A DNA stretch of 64,000 bases, from positions 6,904-70,903 of the forward strand of contig JBAZZU010000009.1 in the NCBI GenBank assembly GCA_041658605.1, read 5' to 3'. Shown here one piece after another: positions 17,115 to 25,283 of this stretch; within the stretch, counting starts at the first letter, position 1, and every line of letters starts with the position of its first letter. The notes under the pieces are model-generated. The model did no database searches. It saw only the letters and a program-made list of their open reading frames with translations, and had not been told where the DNA came from. Source of the DNA: JBAZWE01 sp041658605 (GTDB lineage: Bacteria; Actinomycetota; Thermoleophilia; BMS3ABIN01). The position numbers were made by a program, and so were the translations under genes.

Positions 17115-18822
17115 CGAGATACTCCAGAAGGTCGTCCAGCAGGAAAGGTCTGCCGTCGTATTTGTTCAGCAGGTGGGTGAACTCGTATCCGGTCTCCATG
17201 CGGACCAGCCGCGCGAACTGGGAGGTGGCGTTGTTCTCAACGCAGACGGTACGTCCGGCGTTGCGCAGAACAGCAAGGTAATCAAATTCTTCCGTACCTG
17301 GAAAAGGCCAGATCTGGCTGAAGTGCAGCATGGCTATTTTATGACTTTTCTGCATTACGTCAACCACTTCCTTCATGACTCCATAAGTAGAGCCCCAGCC
17401 GGTGATTACCGTCTCGGGATCGTCGGAACCGTAGAGCAGCGGCGGTTCGATCTCCTTGCGGATCAGCGGCATCTTTTTCAGCAGGCGTTTCTCGACCATG
17501 CGGACCCGCGTTTCGGCGTCTTCCACGAGATGCCCGTCCTCGTCGTGTTCGTCGCTGTCGGTCACGACCAGGTGTCTGGAAGCGCCCGGTTCGGCCAGCG
17601 GTGATACCCCTGTTTCCGTGTACGCATGCCGTTTGTATTCATCCATGCCGGCGAGGACGTCCGCCCGCAGCCGGTAATCCACATATTTGATGCGCGAAGC
17701 GTCCAGGCTGTCCAGCGTCCACTCCGAATCGACGAGGTACTGGTCGGAAATGATGATGGCGGGAACCTGGTATTTCTCGGCCAGGTCAAAAGCCTTGCCA
17801 GTCAGATAAAAGGACTGCTCGGGGCTGCCGGGCGCCATGATGATGCGGGGGAACTCCCCATGAGCCGCGTTGAGCACGTAGAGCAGGTCACCCTGTTCGG
17901 TGCGCGTGGGCAGGCCGGTGGCCGGCGCCGGCCTCTGTCCGACGAAGATGACAACCGGCGTTTCCGTCATCCCGGCCAGCGACAGGCCCTCGACCATGAG
18001 GGCGAAGCCGCCGCCCGCCGAGCCGGTCATCGACCTGACGCCCGCGTAGGAGGCGCCGATCGCCATGTTGACGGCGGCGATCTCGTCCTCGGCCTGCTCT
18101 ACCACAAGACTGTACTCCGTGCTTTTTTCGGCCATGAAATTAAGGATGCCGGTGGACGGCGTCATCGGATATGCGGCATAGAACCTGCAGCCGCTCATCA
18201 GTGCTCCCAGGCCGACCGCCGAGGCGCCGTCGAGCAGCATGCGCCGGCTCTTTTCCGGCGCGGACGGCACCACAAATCTGCATTGAGAGCAATGGCGGCT
18301 GGCGTATTGCGATCCGGCTTCGGCCGCGGCGATGTTCTGGTCGACGACCTCCTGCCCCTTCCTGCCGAAGGTCTCATTCAGGAGCTCTTTCAGAAGGTCC
18401 AGGTCCATTTCCAGCATCCCCATAACCGCGCCGACAGCGACCGTATTTTCCATCAGCCTTACGCCGGCGCTGTCGATGGCGATTTTTCTGAAGGGGATAT
18501 CGAGGAACTCCGGGGCCTCGTAGCGCTCCTTGATGGTTTCCGCGTCGTATATGGCAAGTCCGCCGGGGGTCAGCGCGCCGCGATGCAGCTCGGCCGTGTT
18601 TTTATCCAGGGCAATCAGGATATCAACCAGCCGGCGTGACGAACTTACCGGGCCGTCGGCGAAGCGCACCTGATAATAATTATGGCCGCCCCGGATGCGC
18701 GACATGTAGTCCTGATGGGTGAAGACCTCGAACCCGTGCCGCGCGAAGAGCTTCGCCAGCACGGCGCCGATTGTCTGGAGCCCCTGGCCCGCCTGCCCGC
18801 CTATCCGTATCGTGTAATCCAT
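17107..18822 (-). CDS. korA: 2-oxoacid:ferredoxin oxidoreductase, fused gamma-alpha subunit
   Basis: 571 residues. The N-terminal 180 form the gamma domain (RIGGQAGQGLQTIGAVLAK, then RIRGGHNYYQVRF). The rest is the alpha domain, which pairs with KorB to bind thiamine diphosphate (AYPMTPSTGIL, GSAGGGFALMVEG, RTEQGDLLY). No ferredoxin domain is fused. It lies about 50 bases downstream of the group 3b hydrogenase alpha gene on the same strand, so ferredoxin-linked carbon oxidation and H2/NAD(P)H exchange may be expressed together; this is inferred from position. Confidence 0.92.
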   Translation of the reverse strand: MDYTIRIGGQAGQGLQTIGAVLAKLFARHGFEVFTHQDYMSRIRGGHNYYQVRFADGPVSSSRRLVDILIALDKNTAELHRGALTPGGLAIYDAETIKERYEAPEFLDIPFRKIAIDSAGVRLMENTVAVGAVMGMLEMDLDLLKELLNETFGRKGQEVVDQNIAAAEAGSQYASRHCSQCRFVVPSAPEKSRRMLLDGASAVGLGALMSGCRFYAAYPMTPSTGILNFMAEKSTEYSLVVEQAEDEIAAVNMAIGASYAGVRSMTGSAGGGFALMVEGLSLAGMTETPVVIFVGQRPAPATGLPTRTEQGDLLYVLNAAHGEFPRIIMAPGSPEQSFYLTGKAFDLAEKYQVPAIIISDQYLVDSEWTLDSLDASRIKYVDYRLRADVLAGMDEYKRHAYTETGVSPLAEPGASRHLVVTDSDEHDEDGHLVEDAETRVRMVEKRLLKKMPLIRKEIEPPLLYGSDDPETVITGWGSTYGVMKEVVDVMQKSHKIAMLHFSQIWPFPGTEEFDYLAVLRNAGRTVCVENNATSQFARLVRMETGYEFTHLLNKYDGRPFLLDDLLEYLDA

Positions 18823-18873
18823 GTCTTATGATTAATTTCCTGTAAGCGGCCCGGTTAAACTTATATAGATACT

Positions 18874-20136
18874 TTAATGCGCCGCGCAGGAGACGCAGGG
18901 GTCATACGCGCGGACCAGGCATTCGATGCCCTCTATCAAACGGGAGGGCTCCCAGTCCCGGCGCGCGTCGACAAAATGGTTGATATCATCCTCGATATTT
19001 GTCAGATTCTGGGCGGTCGGGGTTATTATGTTGTCGTCAGCGATGAGCCCTTCGGCGTCAAGCGTATACGAATGGTAGAGGGTGCCACGAGGCGCCTCGG
19101 TCGCCGCCACGCCGGTACCGGCTCGCACCTGGATCTCTCCGGGCGTGGGATCACTGTCGAGGCCGGTTTCGAGCAGGCCGTCGATCAGGCTGATCGATTC
19201 CACCATGGCGTGCACCAGCTCCACGGACTGACAGAAGCTGTTGAGGAATGTGTTGTAATTCGGGAAGGCATGGCCTGATTCGTCCAGTATGCTTCTGGCG
19301 CTGTCCTCCAGGAGCTCGTGGTTCATGTTCACCCTCGCCAGGGCCCCGGTAAAAAACCCTCTGCCGGCATGGACGCCGGCTTTTGCCGCCGTGCCGGGTA
19401 TGACTTTCTCGCGCAGCGTCGCGCAGAAGTCTTCGGGCGTTGAACAGTAGCCCTCGCTGGAACAGATATCACCGCCGTAATAGGCGTACTCTTTCTCATC
19501 ATGGAGGGCCAGATATGTGGTCTTGCGGGAAAAGTCCGGCATCGACAGCCCACCCACTATGCGTGCAAGTCTGGCGGCTTCGGGCAAGGCTTCCTCAAGG
19601 CGCCTGCGCAGATCGGCGAGCCGGGTCACGGGCGGCAGATGGCTGAAACCGCCGACCCTGGTCGTTATCGGGTGAACCGAGCGCCCGCCGATAACATTGA
19701 CCATGTCGTTGCCGAGCTTTTTCAACAGCAGCGCCGATGCAACTTCATCGGGGTGCGTATTCGCCATGGTGAAGGCGCTCTCGGCGCCGAGGAAATCTGG
19801 CAGAACGAGGAAATAGACATGGAGCGAATGGCTTTGTATCCATTGCGCCAGGATCATCAGCCGGCGGAGGCTGTCCGTGACTGGTCTGGTTTTGACATCG
19901 AGGGCGGCCTCCACGGCTTTGAGAGCCGTGACATTGTGGACCGACGGGCAGACACCGCAGATGCGTGAGGCGATCGTGGGCGCGTCGAAGAATTTGCGGC
20001 CCCGCAGAAGGCCCTCGAAAAGCCGCGCCCCCTCCTCGTACTTGAGTCTGGCGGAGTGAACCCGGCCTTCGGCCACCATCACGGTGAGCGACGCGTGACC
20101 TTCGATCCTGGTGACGTGTTCGAGTTTGATCTTCAA
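18874..20136 (-). CDS. hydA: Group 3b [NiFe] hydrogenase (sulfhydrogenase) alpha subunit
   Basis: 420 residues, catalytic subunit. The nickel ligands are in RICGVC near residue 60 and in the terminal DPCVSCAAH. The stop codon follows that final His directly, so the mature C terminus is encoded and no maturation protease step is needed. Pyrococcus relatives and most others carry a short tail. The subunit binds the beta-gamma-delta set encoded upstream, but an orotate phosphoribosyltransferase gene and a terminator-like sequence lie between. No convincing ribosome-binding site precedes its ATG. Cytoplasmic, no signal peptide. Confidence 0.92.
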   Translation of the reverse strand: MKIKLEHVTRIEGHASLTVMVAEGRVHSARLKYEEGARLFEGLLRGRKFFDAPTIASRICGVCPSVHNVTALKAVEAALDVKTRPVTDSLRRLMILAQWIQSHSLHVYFLVLPDFLGAESAFTMANTHPDEVASALLLKKLGNDMVNVIGGRSVHPITTRVGGFSHLPPVTRLADLRRRLEEALPEAARLARIVGGLSMPDFSRKTTYLALHDEKEYAYYGGDICSSEGYCSTPEDFCATLREKVIPGTAAKAGVHAGRGFFTGALARVNMNHELLEDSARSILDESGHAFPNYNTFLNSFCQSVELVHAMVESISLIDGLLETGLDSDPTPGEIQVRAGTGVAATEAPRGTLYHSYTLDAEGLIADDNIITPTAQNLTNIEDDINHFVDARRDWEPSRLIEGIECLVRAYDPCVSCAAH

Positions 20137-20336
20137 TGAAAGCCGATTATGAAATGATTATCAATACCAACCATTCAAATATTTTTGTGCGGCTTGAAAT
20201 ACCCCCACCGAGGATTCATAAACAAAAAGAGGAAAAAAGAGCCACAAGGTGAAACAGGAATGATCATCCATTGCGTTCTATTTTGGCGCACCCAAGTAAG
20301 AACAAAGGCCTAAAATTCGAAAAACTCAAGTGTAAG

Positions 20337-20954
20337 TTAAGACTTTAGTGATAGCTCGCTGTATTCATACAAAGCTTCAAAAGGAAGTTGGCAATCCTTT
20401 TCGATTTGTTCGCGGCCACCCTCTTCTCGATCAACTAAAGCAAATGCCATTACGGGGTCTAAACCTTCGTCACGACACGTATTTATTGCTTTTATAATTG
20501 AACCACCACTGGTGACTACGTCATCAACTATAGCTACACGCATACCCTTTTCAACAGGACCTTCTATCCAAAGATGAGTCCCATGTTTTTTCGGTTCTTT
20601 TCTTACAATAAAACCTGAAACTGGGTAGTTCATCAGGAAGCTGCAAGTAACAATGCCGGCTACTATTGGATCTGCTCCAATGGTTAGCCCACCGACATTA
20701 TGGACATTTTTCTCTTGAAGCTTAAAAACCAACAGCCTGGATAAAAGCGTTAGTCCTTCAGGATCTAGTGTTATCTTTTTGCAATCGAAGTAGTGATCGC
20801 TTTTTTTCCCGGATGAAAGCGTAAACTCACCTTCTAGGTAGGCTTTTTCTCTGATGAGTTTACCTAAGCGTGATTTTATTGTTTCAAAATCGTTCAACTG
20901 GGGTTTTGCTGATTGGAAAGCATACTGTTTAATGGTGGCAGTATTTAATGCCAA
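20337..20954 (-). CDS. pyrE: Orotate phosphoribosyltransferase-like protein
   Basis: 205 residues. The PRPP-binding motif MRVAIVDDVVTSGGSIIKAI lies near residue 138. FTLSSGKKSDHYFDCKK is the typical orotate-binding N-terminal block. The enzyme would convert orotate to OMP in pyrimidine synthesis. It begins at TTG with a strong GGAGGAGG five bases upstream. The gene and its flanks are clearly more AT-rich than the surrounding hydrogenase genes. It sits inside the sulfhydrogenase gene set, between delta and alpha. Both points suggest insertion by horizontal transfer. No other pyrimidine genes are near. Confidence 0.87.
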   Translation of the reverse strand: MALNTATIKQYAFQSAKPQLNDFETIKSRLGKLIREKAYLEGEFTLSSGKKSDHYFDCKKITLDPEGLTLLSRLLVFKLQEKNVHNVGGLTIGADPIVAGIVTCSFLMNYPVSGFIVRKEPKKHGTHLWIEGPVEKGMRVAIVDDVVTSGGSIIKAINTCRDEGLDPVMAFALVDREEGGREQIEKDCQLPFEALYEYSELSLKS

Positions 20955-20982
20955 TTCAGCCTCCTCCTAGGGAATTTCTATC

Positions 20983-21018
20983 TTTTTAAGAGTATCTTAA
21001 AAAACTTGGCATGCCAAG
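20983..21018 (-). terminator. Adjacent palindromes; probable terminator after hydrogenase delta gene
   Basis: Read on the minus strand, CTTGGCATGCCAAG (21005-21018) is followed by TTTTTT, an intrinsic terminator form. The T-run is itself part of a second perfect inverted repeat, TTTTTAAGA-GTA-TCTTAAAAA (20983-21003). It lies between the delta gene and the pyrE-like gene; an operator function for pyrE is the alternative. Confidence 0.55.
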
Positions 21019-21079
21019 GCTTCAGCTCATATTGGTATTCTGTGCTAATAGTAGCAGCCCTTTAAAAAGCACACACACA

Positions 21080-21883
21080 CTAATGATTTTCTTCGCGCCA
21101 CTGATCGAAAAGCTCCTGGTATTCGGGCACAAGGGAACAGTACTTCTGCAGCTTGCGGACGAGGTCGGGATACGTGGTATCGCGCGACATGATCTGAATA
21201 GCCGATTTCAGGTTCGGCTCCTCGGTCGGCCCGCGGCAGCCGTCACACGGAACTCCCATGGAAGGGCAGACTACTCCGCAACCGGCCCGCGTGATGGGTC
21301 CAAGGCATGGTTGCCTCTCGATCAGCAGGCAGCGGTTTTCCAGCACCTTGCATTCGACGCATTGTGGATAGGCTTTCAGCTGCGGTGTCCGCCCCGCGAT
21401 CAGTGCGGTCAGTGTCTCCATGATCTCCCACTTGCTGGCGGGGCATCCCCGGAGCTGAAAATCGACGCGGACGTAGTTGGAAACAGGATATATTTCAAGA
21501 GTGTCCAGGTCCTCCATGCCCTTGTAGACATACTTCTTCATGTCCTTGAGGTCATGGAAATGCTGTGCCGCCGGGACTCCGCCAAAGGAAGCGCAGCTTC
21601 CCAGCGCCACCAGCAGTTTCGAGTTGCGCCTGACGTCCCGCAACACCTCGGGCTCGAAGGACCTCGCGGGCACCCCTTCCACGAAGGCCACGTCGAAAGG
21701 GCCGTCGGTATTGTACGCCCTCGCCATGGGAAAGTGCAGGATGTCAACCGCACGGGCAATGGCAAGGAGGTCGTCCTCGAAGTTGAGGAACTCGAGCGCG
21801 CAGCCAGCGTCGGAGGTGAGCGAAAAGATGCCGACCTTCAGCCTGCCCCGATGAGCCGCGGATGAACCGTCCCGGTATGTCAT
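21080..21883 (-). CDS. hydD: Group 3b hydrogenase delta (small) subunit
   Basis: 267 residues from the ATG at 21883, which overlaps the gamma stop codon as ATGA. It carries iron-sulfur clusters next to the nickel site. The later Cys sets are present: GSCASFGG, YPQCVECK, QPCLGPITRAGCGVVCP and VPCDGCRG. The first proximal-cluster motif, CxxC in relatives, reads T-S-D25-A-G-C28, so an Asp stands in for the first Cys. The codon is plainly GAC at 21809-21811. The frame extends upstream to 21967 but the overlap start is preferred. Confidence 0.88.
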   Translation of the reverse strand: MTYRDGSSAAHRGRLKVGIFSLTSDAGCALEFLNFEDDLLAIARAVDILHFPMARAYNTDGPFDVAFVEGVPARSFEPEVLRDVRRNSKLLVALGSCASFGGVPAAQHFHDLKDMKKYVYKGMEDLDTLEIYPVSNYVRVDFQLRGCPASKWEIMETLTALIAGRTPQLKAYPQCVECKVLENRCLLIERQPCLGPITRAGCGVVCPSMGVPCDGCRGPTEEPNLKSAIQIMSRDTTYPDLVRKLQKYCSLVPEYQELFDQWREENH

Positions 21884-22743
21884 CTCAGCGCTGACGATAT
21901 CCCCCTGATCTGTTCGATTGAAAGGACCGGCCCCTGGCGGCAGGTATAAAAACTCTCCACGACGCAATGCTCACACTTGCCGACGCCGCATCGCATGTTC
22001 CTCTCCAGGGATACATAGATCTGCGAATCGGCAAAACCGATTTCCTGCAGCCGGTCGAGGACGAACCTGAACATCACCGGCGGACCGCAGATCAGCACCT
22101 GCGTATCGATCGGCGAGAGGTCGACGACATCGAAAAGCGAGGTGATGAGGCCGGTTCTTCCATGCCAGTCCGGCGTGGCCTCCTCGACGGCAATCTCAAG
22201 GCGGCAGCACTGGCGCCACTCTTCATATTCGTCCCGGAAAAGCAGCTGGTCCGGGCTTCTGGCTCCATACAGCACCGTCAGCCCTCCGAATTCCTTTTCC
22301 AGGCAGACGGCGTTCTTTATGGCGCTTCGCAGGGGGGAAAGGCCGATGCCTCCGGCGATAAAGACCAGGTTCTGGCCACCCATTTCTGAAAGGGGAAAGC
22401 CCCGTCCGTAGGGTCCCCTCACCCAGACCGTATCGTCCTGCGCGAGCCGGTGCAGGGCCCGGGTGACATTGCCGGTCTCACGCACGCAAAGCTCGAATGT
22501 TCCCTTCTGGGTCGGCGGTGAGCATATCGCGAAGGGCGCCTCGCCGATGCCCAGCAGGGATGTCTGAACGAACTGGCCGGCGGAGAACGAAAATGACTCG
22601 CGTAGCTGCGGGTCCTTGAACTGCAGCACGAAGTGACGGTTCCCGGGTGTAAGCAGCCGTGTTTCCAGCACCCGCGCCGGGCTGGGGATATACTCGTTCA
22701 GCCGCGTTTCCCCGAAAGAGTTACCCGCAGCTTCAGCGTCCAT
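21880..22743 (-). CDS. hydG: Group 3b hydrogenase gamma subunit, FAD/NAD(P)-binding
   Basis: 287 residues of the ferredoxin-NADP reductase fold. The FAD domain spans about 15-110, the nucleotide-binding motif is IAGGIGLSPLRSAI near 135, and a C-terminal 2Fe-2S motif has RCGVGKCEHC. It is equivalent to the Pyrococcus sulfhydrogenase gamma subunit, which moves electrons between NADP(H) and the clusters. It overlaps beta by 11 bases and delta by 4, so the three are translationally coupled. Cofactor choice, NAD or NADP, is not certain from sequence. Confidence 0.9.
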   Translation of the reverse strand: MDAEAAGNSFGETRLNEYIPSPARVLETRLLTPGNRHFVLQFKDPQLRESFSFSAGQFVQTSLLGIGEAPFAICSPPTQKGTFELCVRETGNVTRALHRLAQDDTVWVRGPYGRGFPLSEMGGQNLVFIAGGIGLSPLRSAIKNAVCLEKEFGGLTVLYGARSPDQLLFRDEYEEWRQCCRLEIAVEEATPDWHGRTGLITSLFDVVDLSPIDTQVLICGPPVMFRFVLDRLQEIGFADSQIYVSLERNMRCGVGKCEHCVVESFYTCRQGPVLSIEQIRGISSALR

Positions 22744-23809
22744 CGGTCACCTCCAGCACGCTTTTGATAACCTGGCGCGGATCTATCGCCGCGGGGCAGA
22801 AATGGAAGCAGGCGCCGCAGCCCGAGCAGCCGGCGCGATCGAACGTTTCCTGCATCCTCATGAACTTGTGTGAGAAGCGGTACCAGATGCGCTCGGATCG
22901 GGCCTCGCGGAAGTTATGGCCGCCGGCAACGCGCGCAAAACCGATGAGCTGGCAAGAATCCCAATGCCTCAGCCGGTGTCCGGCGGTCGGGTCCAGGCCG
23001 GTCTCGTCCCGGGTATAGAAGCAGTAACACAGGGGGCAGACAATGGTGCAGTTGCCGCATCCCAGGCAGCGGTCGGCCAGTTCATCCCACATGACGGCCC
23101 CCATCGACTGTCTGATCTTTTCCGGCAGCGCCGCCAGGGGCCAGCGTATCTCGTTCCCGCTTTCTTCACCGGGAGGCGCCGAAATCCCGGCAGGTTCCTC
23201 CAGGACACTCACGGGAGCGCCGGCGACAAGCCTGGCGCCGGCCTCTGTGCCGACGATCATGCGCAGGTCGCCGTTTGATGCCCCCATGGACGCCGGCACA
23301 AGGAAAAGGTCAAAATCGCCCGGACCCACATGATCATGACCTGTTTTTTCACAGAAACATCCTTCTGTGCGTTCGCAGGGAACACCGATGGTGATCGTTC
23401 TGCGACGCCGCTCCATGAACGGGAAGTCAGGCCGGTCGTTCTCCATGACGGTGGCAAGCAGCCTGTCGGCGGAAAGCTCGCAGACATGGAGGCCGAACAG
23501 GATGGTATCTTCCGCGTGGAGGTCCTGCAGAAGAGAGCCGCCCTCAAAGCTGAAAAGTGTCTCCGACGGTGGCAGTAATGCCTTTTTGAAGGGAATCACA
23601 GTCCGGCTTTGAGGGAGGTCGACACCTGTGAGGCCCAACGGCGACACATCCTCGAAGATACGGTTACCGGCCTTGTACGACGGCACCAGCACCCTGTAGT
23701 CGGATGAAAGATCCATCAGCCACCGCCGCAACTCCGGCGGCAGGGTGCTTCCCGGAAAGATGTTTCCCGCTTTTTTGACCATCCACAGCCTTTCATCCGG
23801 TTTATTCAT
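22733..23809 (-). CDS. hydB: Group 3b hydrogenase beta subunit, iron-sulfur protein
   Basis: About 358 residues from the ATG at 23809; an upstream frame to 23839 is less likely. The C-terminal half has two 4Fe-4S motifs, CLGCGNCTIVCPLCYCF near 250 and CSGCGACFHFCP near 333, matching the beta subunit of sulfhydrogenases and anaerobic sulfite reductase A. In Pyrococcus the beta-gamma pair can reduce polysulfide, hence the name. It is the first gene of the beta-gamma-delta transcript. The 5' flank is shared with the divergent small zinc-ribbon gene. Confidence 0.9.
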   Translation of the reverse strand: MNKPDERLWMVKKAGNIFPGSTLPPELRRWLMDLSSDYRVLVPSYKAGNRIFEDVSPLGLTGVDLPQSRTVIPFKKALLPPSETLFSFEGGSLLQDLHAEDTILFGLHVCELSADRLLATVMENDRPDFPFMERRRRTITIGVPCERTEGCFCEKTGHDHVGPGDFDLFLVPASMGASNGDLRMIVGTEAGARLVAGAPVSVLEEPAGISAPPGEESGNEIRWPLAALPEKIRQSMGAVMWDELADRCLGCGNCTIVCPLCYCFYTRDETGLDPTAGHRLRHWDSCQLIGFARVAGGHNFREARSERIWYRFSHKFMRMQETFDRAGCSGCGACFHFCPAAIDPRQVIKSVLEVTDGR

Positions 23810-23972
23810 CGTGCTGCTTCGTGTTGGCGTCGTACACAAACCGGATTAAGTCGCCAGCCGCCCTTCGCGTCACATGTATACTCATATCCCCACAATTCCC
23901 TCCACATACTCACTTGAATAAATAAATTTCTCAAGCGAGACTTTCTGAACCGGCTCGGGGTAAAATAAAAAC

Positions 23973-24158
23973 ATGGATATCAGCGAAGACATCATTTCAA
24001 AGGCCGTTGAGGAAGAATTCCATAAATGCGATATCTGTGGTTACAGGCGCGGCTTTCATAGTTCCTTCCAGCGTAGCAAAGAAGGCTGCGACATAATCCT
24101 GATCTGCCCGGAATGCGGTCAGCGATACCGGGTGGGGTGGACCGCGAAGCTCGACTGA
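23973..24158 (+). CDS. Small zinc-ribbon protein
   Basis: 61 residues with two CxxC pairs, CDICGYRR near residue 19 and CPECGQRYRVGW near 45, forming a probable single zinc ribbon after a short helical lead. No known partner is recognised. It is divergent from the sulfhydrogenase beta gene. The reading frame is short, but the paired Cys and coding-like composition support it. Confidence 0.6.
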   Translation: MDISEDIISKAVEEEFHKCDICGYRRGFHSSFQRSKEGCDIILICPECGQRYRVGWTAKLD

Positions 24159-24246
24159 CAGCACGCGCCCGGTCCGGCCAGCCCCCCCATTGGCAGGAAA
24201 ATCGGCAAAGAATCGGAATAATCAGCCAGACAACGGGAGGTTACTT

Positions 24247-24426
24247 ATGAAAAGCGATCGCGCAAATATCATGGCTGTGGTCCAGATCATGTTCGGGATC
24301 ATCATCTTCACCAGCTCGTTCTGGCTTGGGGACGGGCAGAAGGGAACAGCCCTCTTTATCTATGGCTTTGTCACCGTGCTGCTGGGTGTAGTCACAGGTG
24401 TGCTGGCCACGTCGAGGAAGCAGTAG
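24247..24426 (+). CDS. Small two-helix membrane protein
   Basis: 59 residues. Two hydrophobic segments (about 9-27 and 33-53) are split by a short GDGQKG turn, with basic ends. GGGAGG six bases before the ATG at 24247 fixes the start; the frame extends to 24190 without such a site. Function unknown. Confidence 0.6.
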   Translation: MKSDRANIMAVVQIMFGIIIFTSSFWLGDGQKGTALFIYGFVTVLLGVVTGVLATSRKQ

Positions 24427-24496
24427 AGTCTGGCCGAAAGGCCTCCAGTCTCTCCGGCGTCTGGTGTCCGGACTGGACTGGATGAAAACAGTTATC

Positions 24497-24546
24497 TTGA
24501 CACATTCCAAAAACACGTGGGATAATAACGCATACCCGTAGGGGTA
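24497..24546 (+). promoter_or_regulatory. Promoter and operator of the CsoR-family gene
   Basis: TTGACA at 24497-24502 and GATAAT at 24521-24526, separated by 18 bases, form a strong sigma70-type promoter. TACCC-GTAG-GGGTA at 24533-24546 lies at the expected start point and has the G/C-tract palindrome form of CsoR-family operators. A second, looser copy (TTTACC...GGTAAA) is at 24559-24577. This layout predicts autorepression. Confidence 0.68.
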
Positions 24547-24685
24547 AGACTGATGATTTTTACCAGCTAAGGGTAAATCCTGGCTGTATTGGTACCTCGA
24601 AAAGGCACTAATTCATGGATTGCCGGACCCCGGACAGAAAAAATACGCTCGAATCGACTTTCGTGAGGATTCAGAAGGCAAGGTG

Positions 24686-24973
24686 ATGGTCGCGGTTGCA
24701 AAGACAGACACAGAAAAGGTAATCAACAGGCTTCGCCGCATTGAAGGCCAGGTTCGCGGTCTTCAGAGGATGATTTCCGAAGAAAAGCGGTGTGAAGACG
24801 TACTGACACAGCTTGCGGCTACGAGGGCGGCCCTGGATCGCGTGGGCGTCTACCTCATCAGCAACCGCATGAAGGACTGTCTAAAGAACAGCACGGAAGA
24901 GCTGGGGCTGGAGGAAGTGGCTGTCGAAGAGGCTTTCGAGATCTTCATGAAATACATCCAGCATGTAAAGTAG
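24686..24973 (+). CDS. CsoR/RcnR-family transcriptional repressor, CstR-like ligand set
   Basis: 95 residues from the ATG at 24686, which has AGAAGG seven bases upstream. The all-helical family signature is clear (INRLRRIEGQVRGLQRMI). Copper-sensing CsoR proteins use Cys36, His61 and Cys65; here Cys36 and Cys65 are kept, but residue 61 is Arg. Lack of the His is typical of persulfide-sensing CstR relatives rather than copper sensors. With the sulfhydrogenase nearby, sulfane sulfur is a reasonable guess for the signal, but no obvious target gene follows other than itself. A strong promoter with operator palindromes precedes it. Confidence 0.85.
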   Translation: MVAVAKTDTEKVINRLRRIEGQVRGLQRMISEEKRCEDVLTQLAATRAALDRVGVYLISNRMKDCLKNSTEELGLEEVAVEEAFEIFMKYIQHVK

Positions 24974-25044
24974 GCGGGTGTTGAGCGGTCCGGGATTTCC
25001 GCGGACATGGGTTGTGATGGAAAAAACGAGATCGTGTCTGGCCG

Positions 25045-25066
25045 GCCGCCCGAGGAGGCGGCTTTT
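25045..25066 (+). terminator. Intrinsic terminator
   Basis: GCCGCC-CGAGGA-GGCGGC followed by TTTTATATTTTT, downstream of the CsoR-family gene. The rest of the 310-base gap to the next gene shows nothing else I can identify. Confidence 0.75.
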
Positions 25067-25283
25067 ATATTTTTACCGACCGGTCATCGCGACGGCCCTC
25101 TCTAAGACTCCAATTCGGAGGAAGCAAAGCCGCAGGTGGCGAACATTTATCCAGGCGCAGGCGTAACGGCCGCGCGCTATGGTATCATTTCATCTGCAAC
25201 AGGAAAGTTTGAAGAACACGGTTTCTGCCCCGCACAAGGGCATCCAGGAAATCCATTGAACTCATTTAAGGCGGAAATCCCCA

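Noticed and set aside
17626..18639. 337-codon plus-strand frame
   Set aside because: Antisense to korA, with His/Arg/Gly-rich composition typical of shadow frames.
24978..25166. 62-codon plus-strand frame after the CsoR-family gene
   Set aside because: It spans the terminator at 25045 and has no coding character.
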